Shown: positions 6,527-12,710 of the stretch, one piece after another
How positions within the stretch are numbered: position 1 is the stretch's first letter
Layout of the letters: each line of letters opens with the position of its first letter
From: Neptuniibacter sp.
Lineage (GTDB): Bacteria; Pseudomonadota; Gammaproteobacteria; Pseudomonadales; Balneatricaceae
DNA: 15,900 bases
NCBI GenBank assembly: GCA_030149405.1
Contig: JASBRM010000197.1
Location: forward strand, 1-15,900
Direction of reading: 5' to 3'
Notes under the pieces: generated by a model
Databases searched by the model: none
What the model was told of the DNA's origin: nothing
What the model saw: the letters and a program-made list of their open reading frames with translations, nothing else
Program-made: the position numbers and the translations under genes

Positions 6527-7009
6527 ATGCCTTCGTTTGATATTGTATCTGAACTGGATATGCATGAAGTGACAAATGCAGTGGATCAGTCGAATCGTGA
6601 ACTACAGATGCGGTATGACTTCAAAGGTGTTGATGCTCGTTTTGAACTGAGTGAAAGTTCTGTCACGATCAATGCCGAAGTGGATTTCCAACTGCAGCAG
6701 ATGTTGGAAGTACTGCGCACTAAAATGACAGGCCGCAAAATCGATATTCGCTGTCTTGAAGTAAAAGATCCTGAAACCGCTAATATGCGTGCTCGGCAAG
6801 AAGTTGTGCTGAAACAAGGTCTGGATCAGCCTTTTGCTAAGAAAATCGTCAAAATGATTAAAGATGCAAAACTCAAAGTTCAGTCTCAGGTTCAGGGAGA
6901 GCAGGTGAGAGTAACAGGCAAAAAACGAGATGACCTGCAAAGTGTGATCGCGATGCTTCGTGAAGCCGAACTTGAATTGCCACTGCAGTTTAATAACTTC
7001 AGAGATTAG
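6527..7009 (+). CDS. yajQ: YajQ family nucleotide-binding protein
   Basis: The 160-residue protein is a clear, full-length YajQ (UPF0234): MPSFDIVSELDMHEVTNAVDQ at the start, ELQMRYDFKGVDARFEL near 25-41, the core with MTGRKIDIRCLEVKDPE, then IKDAKLKVQSQVQGEQVRVTGKKRDDLQ and the end ELELPLQFNNFRD. YajQ has two ferredoxin-like domains. Members bind nucleic acids or nucleotides, and homologues in Xanthomonas and Pseudomonas bind cyclic di-GMP and influence virulence gene expression. AGGAG lies eight bases before ATG 6527, so the start is secure. It is divergent from panE and appears to be monocistronic. Confidence 0.96.
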   Translation: MPSFDIVSELDMHEVTNAVDQSNRELQMRYDFKGVDARFELSESSVTINAEVDFQLQQMLEVLRTKMTGRKIDIRCLEVKDPETANMRARQEVVLKQGLDQPFAKKIVKMIKDAKLKVQSQVQGEQVRVTGKKRDDLQSVIAMLREAELELPLQFNNFRD

Positions 7010-7063
7010 CCTGCAATTTTTGTGGTTATTTGGGGCTTAAATGATTGAGTTAGTTGCTGAATT

Positions 7064-7270
7064 TTAAGGATAATATCCCTGCTCAATATGAGTTTCCAAA
7101 CGGAGAGGGATTTCCTGATAATTACCCCTAACCCACTTAAATCCTGACATTTCATACAAGTTTTTCCTTAGGGATAAATAAAGGGTTTCAGGAGCCTTGA
7201 ATAAAGCTAAATGATGGTGTTTACTGGCCTGTATACGAAATGACCTCATGAATTGGAAGGTATTGGTCAT
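7064..7270 (-). CDS. Possible small hypothetical protein
   Basis: A 68-residue open frame lies in the 362-base space between yajQ and the PRTase-HAD gene. The residue composition looks protein-like (YLSLRKNLYEMSGFKWVR near 31-48, ending in LETHIEQGYYP), but I recognise no family. The ribosome site is poor (GGA four bases before the ATG) and no promoter is evident. It may be a real small gene, a remnant or a chance frame. The rest of this interval holds a short inverted repeat (TAACGG and CCGTTA around 7303-7321) and nothing else that I can interpret. Confidence 0.35.
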   Translation of the reverse strand: MTNTFQFMRSFRIQASKHHHLALFKAPETLYLSLRKNLYEMSGFKWVRGNYQEIPLRLETHIEQGYYP

Positions 7271-7371
7271 TTTCCATCATAGAGCTTATGAAAACAGGGA
7301 AATAACGGATTTTAACCGTTAAAGTAGGTGCTTCCTTAAGCTTTTAAAATAAAAACAACCGGGAGATATTC

Positions 7372-8346
7372 ATGTTTTTTCGAAGCATCAACGATATGAA
7401 TATGACAATCCTACGAAACTTATCGATGGTGCCTCAAGATATCGATTTGGTGGTAGGTATTCCTCGTAGCGGGCTATTAGCAGCGAATATGTTAGCGCTG
7501 TATCTCAATAAGCCGATTACAGATCTGGATGGGCTGCTTGAAGGGCGAATGCTCAGTAAGGGCAAGCGTGTCGTTACAAATTTTGACGATGATATTATTG
7601 GCTCAGCGAAAAAAATTCTGATCTTCGATGACTGTATTTCTCGTGGTACGGAAATCAACAAAGCCAAGAAACGTATTGACGAAGCCGGTTTATCAGATCG
7701 GGTGATTTATGGCTGTGTATTCAGCTTTCCTGAGAATCCCCATCTGGCGGATATCGTCATGGAGATCATTCCGAGACCGATGTGCTTTCAATGGTCCTGT
7801 ATGTACACTCCTGAGCTCTCTTTGATGTGTGTAGATATCGATGGAATTCTTTGTCAGGATTGTCCAAAGGAACTGGATGACGATGGTGAGAAATATATAG
7901 AATTTCTTGAAAATGCGACGCCGTTGTTCCTGCCAACCTATGAAATTCGCTGGCTTGTGACGAGTAGGCTTGAGAAATACCGGGAACACACAGAACGTTG
8001 GTTGGCTAAGCATAATATTCCTTATAGAGAGCTGATCATGCTGGATGCTGATAGTAATGAGGAACGTCAAAAAGAAGGTGCTCACTGGAAATTCAAAGCC
8101 GATTTTTATAAATCTCAAAACGATGCTTGGCTCTTCATAGAAAGTGATCCCTATTCGGCATCAGAAATCAGTAAGGCTGCGGGTAAGCCTGCTATGTGTC
8201 CGGTTTCTGCGGCAATGTATGGGATTGAAGGTAGTGAGGAAGTTGAATTAGTTAAGCAACTTTCTGGTTTCAGTAGCTTGGTACGCAAGATTAAGAAAGC
8301 TCCGTTTAAAATCCTCCGTAAGGCGAAGTCTCTAAGTCGAGCTTGA
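7372..8346 (+). CDS. Phosphoribosyltransferase-HAD phosphatase fusion protein
   Basis: Two enzyme domains are joined in 324 residues. The N-terminal half is a type I phosphoribosyltransferase: DLVVGIPRSGLLAANML (residues 25-41) forms the pyrophosphate loop, and ILIFDDCISRGTEI (82-95) is the PRPP motif, in a variant form compared with the usual DDVxTTGxT. The C-terminal half is HAD-like: MCVDIDGIL (152-160, nucleophile D155 and acid/base D157), WLVTSR (194-199), lysines at 240/242, and FIESDP (255-260). The last ~20 residues are basic and amphipathic (KIKKAPFKILRKAKSLSR) and could touch membrane or nucleic acid. The product probably makes or salvages a ribosylated compound and then removes a phosphate, but the base is unknown. 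GGGAG is well placed before ATG 7372. The gene stands alone, so the neighbours do not identify the pathway. Confidence 0.82.
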   Translation: MFFRSINDMNMTILRNLSMVPQDIDLVVGIPRSGLLAANMLALYLNKPITDLDGLLEGRMLSKGKRVVTNFDDDIIGSAKKILIFDDCISRGTEINKAKKRIDEAGLSDRVIYGCVFSFPENPHLADIVMEIIPRPMCFQWSCMYTPELSLMCVDIDGILCQDCPKELDDDGEKYIEFLENATPLFLPTYEIRWLVTSRLEKYREHTERWLAKHNIPYRELIMLDADSNEERQKEGAHWKFKADFYKSQNDAWLFIESDPYSASEISKAAGKPAMCPVSAAMYGIEGSEEVELVKQLSGFSSLVRKIKKAPFKILRKAKSLSRA

Positions 8347-8404
8347 GCAATTAACCTATAACTTGTTTACAGTTTATTGCAGTTCTCAAAGTGGAGGTGT
8401 GTAA

Positions 8405-8626
8405 CTACACCTCCGGCTCCAACTGAAGGCAGTCCAGTAAAAACAGCTCCTTTATCAGTTCTTGAGAAGGGGAATTTTCAAAATCTTCTATACATATTTC
8501 ACCTGCCTGTAAGCGCTTCTTAAGCGTTTCTCCCTGCCAGGAAATGATTTGATTTCCAGTGTTTTTATGGATGACTTTCAGATAAGGGTTTTCGCGTTCA
8601 AACCATGCATCAATAAGATACGTCAC
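8405..8626 (-). CDS. Hypothetical 73-residue protein under a Fur-type promoter
   Basis: I do not recognise the family. The sequence begins MTYLIDAWFERENPYLKVIHK, has a short strand-rich first half, and ends in an acidic helix (SQELIKELFLLDCLQLEPEV). There is one cysteine, so it is not the 2Fe-2S protein Bfd, which has a similar size, and it lacks the features of HemP. It is predicted cytosolic. The start is GTG at 8626, supported by GGGAG seven bases upstream; no better start exists. Its promoter has TTTACA and TATATT at 17 bases with an overlapping Fur box, so expression probably rises when iron is scarce. It lies downstream of the AmpG-like gene on the same strand but appears to have its own promoter. 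Confidence 0.72.
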   Translation of the reverse strand: MTYLIDAWFERENPYLKVIHKNTGNQIISWQGETLKKRLQAGEICIEDFENSPSQELIKELFLLDCLQLEPEV

Positions 8627-8656
8627 TATTTATCTCCCGGTTGATAACTGAAGATA

Positions 8657-8685
8657 AATATATAGTGAAAATTCCTACATGTAAA
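8657..8685 (-). promoter_or_regulatory. Predicted sigma-70 promoter of the 73-residue gene
   Basis: On the minus strand TTTACA (8680-8685) and TATATT (8657-8662) are separated by exactly 17 bases. The GTG start codon is about 30 bases downstream of the -10. The -35 overlaps the Fur-like box. Confidence 0.6.
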
Positions 8686-8703
8686 TGATATTGATTATCA
8701 TTT
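8683..8703 (-). promoter_or_regulatory. Predicted Fur box
   Basis: The core TGATATT-G-ATTATCA (8686-8700) matches the 7-1-7 Fur consensus TGATAAT-N-ATTATCA at 13 of 14 arm positions, and the symmetry extends to AAA and TTT outside. It overlaps the stop codon of the AmpG-like gene and the -35 of the 73-residue gene, a position suited to iron-dependent repression of the latter. Confidence 0.72.
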
Positions 8704-10071
8704 GTGTCTTCTCTGGGCGAGTAAGATTAACCCAAGTACCGGAATGCCAAGTAAGGATACGCTTATAAAGAACACCTCATAGCCGAAGTTATCAACAAAA
8801 CCGCCTGAAAAGCCGCCCAGAAATTTTGGAAATAGCAGCATTACAGAGCTGAACAAAGCATATTGTGTGGCTGAATACTGAATGTTAGTGAGACTTGAAA
8901 GGTAGGCAATGAATGCAGCTGTTGCGATGCCGCCACTGAGGTTATCCAGAGAAATTACCAAGGTCAGCGCCGCAGTATTGTGGCCCAGAGTTGCAAGCCA
9001 GGCGAATAGCAGGTTGGTCAGGGAAACCATCAACGCCCCTATAAACAAGATTCGCATGACGCCAAAGCGGTTAACTAATATGCCACCAAGGCCTGCGCCA
9101 ACGATTGTCATCACTACGCCATACACCTTAATGATCTGTGCAATCTCTTCTTTACTGAAACCCATGTCGACGTAAAAAACATTCGCAATGATGCCAAGAA
9201 TGACATCGGAAATCCGGTAGGTTCCGATCAGGGCCAGAATGATCAGTGCATGAGAACCATAGCGTTTAATAAAGTCGGTAAACGGACAAACAACAGCTAT
9301 ATATGCCCATGCAAGAAAACGAGCGAAGAAATCAGGTAAGTGAGCGTAGTTTTCACTGAAGGAGATGATTTTTTGTTTTTGTTGAAGCGTCTCTTCATCC
9401 ATCTCAACCGCAGCAGGCTCCGCGATAATCAATGTAGTGACAAGCCCAATAAGCATACACATGGACATTGTCAGATAGGCGACCTTCCAAGCGGCCGGGT
9501 CATAAATTGAACTATCTGATGAGGCCCAGGCTGCGACTGCCAAGGCTCCAGCGCCTGCAACGATCATCGCGATTCGATACCCTGCCATATAAGTTGCAGC
9601 CATCGCGGCTTGTAAACGCTCTCCAGCCGACTCGATGCGATAAGCATCTATGACGATGTCCTGGGTTGCTGAGCTGAATGCAACCAGAATAGCGAGCAGT
9701 GCCATCTGTTCAAGGTTATTGAGAGGGTTAGCAAAAGCGAGACCGGACAAGCCAAGTACTAACAGGCATTGAGAAAGGAATAGCCACGAGCGTCGGCGCC
9801 CGAGAGCTTTTGATAATACAGGTATAGCGAGACGGTCAACCAGCGGTGCCCAGAGCCATTTGAACCCATAAGCAAGACCCACCCATGAGAAATAAGTGAT
9901 CAGGCTGCGTTCAACCCCGGCTTCACGTAACCAGAAAGAGAGAGTACCAAAAACCAATAGGATCGGCAGACCTGAGGAAAAACCTAAAAAGAAAAGCGTG
10001 ACTGCTCTGGGGTGAAGATAAACTCTGGCATTTTTTAACCAGCTCTCGTTGGCGGTATCAACCGTGTTCAT
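8698..10071 (-). CDS. ampG: AmpG-like MFS permease (putative muropeptide importer)
   Basis: The 457-residue protein is a major facilitator with about 12-14 membrane spans. Its N-terminus carries typical AmpG motifs: TLFFLGFSSGLPILLVFGTLSFWLREAGVE (residues 25-54), YFSWVGLAYGFKWLWAPLVDRL (60-81), then LGRRRSWL, and SSATQDIVIDAYRIE near 134-148. AmpG imports anhydro-muropeptides for cell-wall recycling and feeds beta-lactamase induction in some bacteria. No other recycling gene (nagZ, ampD, mpl) is nearby, so function rests on similarity; related permeases carry other solutes. ATG 10071 has only a weak AGG upstream. Its stop codon overlaps the Fur box of the next gene, and a strong terminator separates it from the porin gene upstream. 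Confidence 0.82.
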   Translation of the reverse strand: MNTVDTANESWLKNARVYLHPRAVTLFFLGFSSGLPILLVFGTLSFWLREAGVERSLITYFSWVGLAYGFKWLWAPLVDRLAIPVLSKALGRRRSWLFLSQCLLVLGLSGLAFANPLNNLEQMALLAILVAFSSATQDIVIDAYRIESAGERLQAAMAATYMAGYRIAMIVAGAGALAVAAWASSDSSIYDPAAWKVAYLTMSMCMLIGLVTTLIIAEPAAVEMDEETLQQKQKIISFSENYAHLPDFFARFLAWAYIAVVCPFTDFIKRYGSHALIILALIGTYRISDVILGIIANVFYVDMGFSKEEIAQIIKVYGVVMTIVGAGLGGILVNRFGVMRILFIGALMVSLTNLLFAWLATLGHNTAALTLVISLDNLSGGIATAAFIAYLSSLTNIQYSATQYALFSSVMLLFPKFLGGFSGGFVDNFGYEVFFISVSLLGIPVLGLILLAQRRHK

Positions 10072-10137
10072 TGATTTTCGTGCCTGAAAAATTGAAGTTC
10101 TATTGTTACCCCGGTACGAATATAAGGCAACAAAAAA

Positions 10138-10158
10138 GGCCCGGTTAAAAACCGGGCC
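10138..10158 (-). terminator. Strong intrinsic terminator of the porin gene
   Basis: A 9-bp GC-rich stem (GGCCCGGTT and AACCGGGCC) with a three-base loop is followed on the minus strand by six Ts. It lies about 60 bases after the porin stop codon and before the AmpG-like gene. A second, weaker hairpin (AAACCTGC at 10174-10181 with GCAGGTTT at 10195-10202) precedes it. Confidence 0.88.
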
Positions 10159-10215
10159 CGAAAGTTATTGGCTAAACCTGCTTGAAGGGGGGAGGCAGGT
10201 TTTGCTTAAACTTTA

Positions 10216-11169
10216 TTAGAACTTGATACGGATACCAGCAAGGATGTCCATATCCAGGTCTTTACCTTCTTCGTCAACATCACTGATTTCAGCGAACAGA
10301 CGAACATTTTTCTGAGCTGGGAACTTGTACGTTACATTAACGTAAGTCTGCTCGATGTCTGCTTCGCCAGCGTCATCGAAGTCCAGTTCAGCGTAACCAA
10401 CTGAGATCTTAGTAGTCTTAGATGCTTTGAAAGTAGCGGCAACGTTCAGGAAATCAGCCGCTTCGTCTGCATCATCGCTATCAGATTCACCGAAATCTAC
10501 ACCAAACTCTGCAAAACCTGCATCAACAACTGCGCTCAGACCCCAGATATCCTGAGTGTCATCAGCAGAGTTTTCTTCGTTCGCCTGGTAAGCAGCGCCC
10601 AGAGTTACCATGTCGAAGTTAGCTTCAACATAGATTTCAGTAGACTGGCCATCAGCACTGCCTTCGCCTTCTGCTTCTAGTTCGTGAGAGATAGCAACGC
10701 GTGCAACATCGAAATCAGCATCCAGACGGATTAGGTCATCACCATCTACACGACCAACAGCATCAAAGATATCTTCGCCAGTGGAATCTTCAATCATCTG
10801 CTCAACACCGAAGTCATCAGCAGCGTTGTCAGTTTTACCAATCAGAACAGCAACGTTGTGTGCTTCAAGGCCCAGGTACGCTTCTTCCAGATTGTCAGTG
10901 TTCTTCTGCTCAGCTTCGTTTTTGAAACCGAAATCCAGTTGACCGAAAGCTTTAAGACCGTTACCCAGATCGTAAGTTACAGAGTTTTTAACTTCCAGGT
11001 CGTCAAATTCAACTTCAGTGTCTTTAGTTTTGCTAGCGTTGTCACGCAGCTGAACCTACCAGTCACCTTTAATCTTGAAAGTCAGACCTTTGTCATCGTA
11101 AACAGTCGCAGCAGTTGCAGTGTTTGCAGTTACAGCAGCGATTGCAGCAGCCAGAATCAGCTTTTTCAT
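10216..11169 (-). pseudogene. Gram-negative porin gene interrupted by an in-frame amber codon
   Basis: From ATG 11169 the frame encodes a clean signal peptide (MKKLILAAAIAAVTANTATA), then ATVYDDKGLTFKIKGDW, and meets TAG at codon 38 (11056-11058). After that the same frame is open for 279 more codons: VQLRDNASKTKDTEVEF, repeated amphipathic strands rich in D and E, and the end DILAGIRIKF with the terminal phenylalanine used by the BAM complex. Overall length (~317 residues) and features fit an acidic outer-membrane general porin. The start has GGAG at a good spacing, codon use looks like that of a highly expressed gene, and a strong terminator follows. Nothing else is damaged. A glutamine codon (CAG) at this site would restore the protein. 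I call it a pseudogene as read, but a very recent mutation, a sequencing error or amber readthrough are all possible. A truncated product from ATG 10797 would lack a signal peptide. Confidence 0.8.
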
Positions 11170-11207
11170 TTTTTCTCTCCAGAGAGTTTTAATACAATAA
11201 ATAATTG

Positions 11208-11221
11208 GTTAATTAATTAAC
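11208..11221. repeat. 14-base AT-rich palindrome between DUF2057 and porin genes
   Basis: GTTAATTAATTAAC is its own reverse complement. It covers the stop codon of the DUF2057 gene and lies about 40 bases upstream of the porin start, where a porin promoter or operator would be expected. I cannot assign a regulator. Confidence 0.3.
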
Positions 11222-11881
11222 TTGCTTGCTTATAAGATCTTTAAAAGAACGTCTGGTTTTCTCATCAGCTTGGTTGTACCAGTAAATAAGCATTTCCATC
11301 GCCATATTTTTATTTTCATTCACCTGGTTTTTCTGGGCTTTCCCGGTTTGATTTACTTCCGCAGGACTGATGATTCTTGTTTTTGGCAGTGCAGCATCTG
11401 CATTGCTCATATTAAATTCTTCAAGCTCGTCTTCATAATCACGACTTAGCTGAAATCCTTTTTTTACAAGAAGGTTTGATTTATATGGAATCTTTTTGCC
11501 ACTACTGTCGTTTAGATTCCAAGCCATGCTTTTTTCAAACCTTTTTAAATCCAACTTGCTTTTAATATCGGGTGCAGAAAGGTGTATAACTGGCTCCGAG
11601 GATTGAAATAAAACCACCATTGGTGTAGTTGCCTCTAACTCGGAGTCATCTCCTGGATTGATCTCTGCTGTATAGTTAACCAGAATCTGATTCGTTCCTT
11701 CTGGTAAGCGAGCAGATGTCTTACCTGCAAAAAAGCTATCAGAGCTGACTTCTTCACCATTTACAGCCAGAAGGTTAATACCTTCACCCAGCTCAAGCTG
11801 TACTTCAGCAAAAGCGTTAAAGCTCAAGAATGTTGCTGTAATAACCAAGGTTTTAAAAAGTTTTGATCTTAGTTGAGCCAA
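11213..11881 (-). CDS. DUF2057 (UPF0319, YccT-like) secreted protein
   Basis: The 222-residue protein has a signal peptide (KLFKTLVITATFLSFNAFA, cut near AFA-E) and the pattern of the DUF2057 family: LELGEGINLLAVNGEE, then the phrase RLPEGTNQILVNYTAEI near 58-74, and a C-terminal helix MEMLIYWYNQADEKTRRSFKDLI (about 195-217). It should be periplasmic. The enterobacterial relative YccT is reported to inhibit curli fibre assembly; the general function of the family is not settled. The start is TTG at 11881 with AGG about eight bases upstream; there is no ATG that would keep the signal peptide. It lies 43 bases upstream of the porin gene on the same strand, so read-through into the porin is possible. 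Confidence 0.82.
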   Translation of the reverse strand: MAQLRSKLFKTLVITATFLSFNAFAEVQLELGEGINLLAVNGEEVSSDSFFAGKTSARLPEGTNQILVNYTAEINPGDDSELEATTPMVVLFQSSEPVIHLSAPDIKSKLDLKRFEKSMAWNLNDSSGKKIPYKSNLLVKKGFQLSRDYEDELEEFNMSNADAALPKTRIISPAEVNQTGKAQKNQVNENKNMAMEMLIYWYNQADEKTRRSFKDLISKQVN

Positions 11882-12710
11882 TTTAATTACCTAAAAATAT
11901 TTAATATATGAGCTTTGTTGCGGCGCAATAGTAAAAGCCTTTTATGACTTTTATATTACTGTTTTTTTAAAAGTTATTAAAAATTTGTTACAGAAAAATA
12001 ACCCCGGATTTATAGGGTTATAAGTAGTAAATAGTTTTCAATAATATGTTTAGTCAGAAGAAGGTTAATTTATAAAAATCTTAAATTAGGGTTTCATACA
12101 AATTTGTGCGAATGTTATAGATTCTCATTACGCTTTGCAATAACAATATTTATATTTCTTCTTTCTGCTGCTGTGCCGGGACGTTTCCCCTCTTTTTTTA
12201 TTTGAGTTGGATTAGATGGAGCAGGGTCTCGCCTGACTGAGTAAACATAATCGTTTATCTGTTAGGTAAGGTGCAGTATGGATTTCCAGAGGGAAATCCT
12301 GTGACTGTGTCGGTTATGTAGCCGTAAGATGTAGGCGTTCTTTCTTTGAATAGGAAGCCGGATAAGCGATGGTATATACAACCTACTGCTATAAGCTATT
12401 GCACAGTTTTAATCCAGGTCGTGCTGGCTTTCTCAGAGATATGGCTAATAATAGGATTTATGAAATCATGGTGAATTACGTTTTCTTTTGATTTTCATAA
12501 CATGTTGATTAATATAAGAAAAATTTTATTAATTATTAAGTTTTTGAGAATTTTTTGTGTACAGGGACGGTTCACTGGTGTTTGTCATGGAAATTTAACT
12601 ATCACCCTATAGCTTTCCAAAAATTCAGATACTGAACTGAGAATCTTGGTATTAACTGCTTAGGTTCTCCCATTTATATGATTTCCTTTCTTGGGGTGAA
12701 AGATAAGGTT
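11882..12710. other. Long AT-rich intergenic region without a convincing gene
   Basis: About 0.8 kb separates the divergent DUF2057 and phoX genes, far more than promoters need. It contains a 7-bp hairpin (ATAACCC 11998-12004 with GGGTTAT 12015-12021), a 4-bp hairpin followed by TCTTTTTTT (12178-12199), an 8-bp hairpin with an AGAG loop (GGATTTCC 12280-12287 with GGAAATCC 12292-12299), and a 40-codon open frame at 12369-12491. A possible rightward promoter is TTACGC (12128-12133) with TATATT (12151-12156), 17 bases apart. A single Pho-box-like half site, TTGTCAT, lies at 12582-12588, but the second half is poor. No riboswitch or small RNA family could be recognised. Confidence 0.6.
12369..12491 (+). 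CDS. Possible 40-residue small protein
   Basis: An ATG with GGATAAGCG in front opens 40 codons (MVYTTYCYKLLHSFNPGRAG..., ending NYVFF) inside the long intergenic region. The composition is plausible for a small hydrophobic-aromatic protein, but there is no family match that I know and the length alone is within chance. Confidence 0.15.
   Translation: MVYTTYCYKLLHSFNPGRAGFLRDMANNRIYEIMVNYVFF

Noticed and set aside
10701..11220. Plus-strand frames opposite the porin gene
   Set aside because: They are low-complexity antisense shadows of the acidic porin and have no family signal; the minus-strand frame has clear signal peptide and strand pattern.
12178..12199. Intrinsic terminator of an upstream small RNA
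   Set aside because: The stem is only 4 bp (GGGA with TCCC), although Ts follow. No transcript long enough to be a credible small RNA can be placed between the possible promoter at 12151 and this site.
12240..12380. Resemblance to a cobalamin riboswitch (GGGAA, GACTGT, GTAAG in order)
   Set aside because: The conserved B12 box and the GGTG...CCGC core are missing, and phoX is not a typical B12-controlled gene. Short matches of this kind are expected by chance.
12578..12605. Pho box upstream of phoX
   Set aside because: One half site (TTGTCAT) fits PhoB, but the partner repeat at the required spacing matches only about three of seven bases. Family expectation alone is not enough to annotate it.
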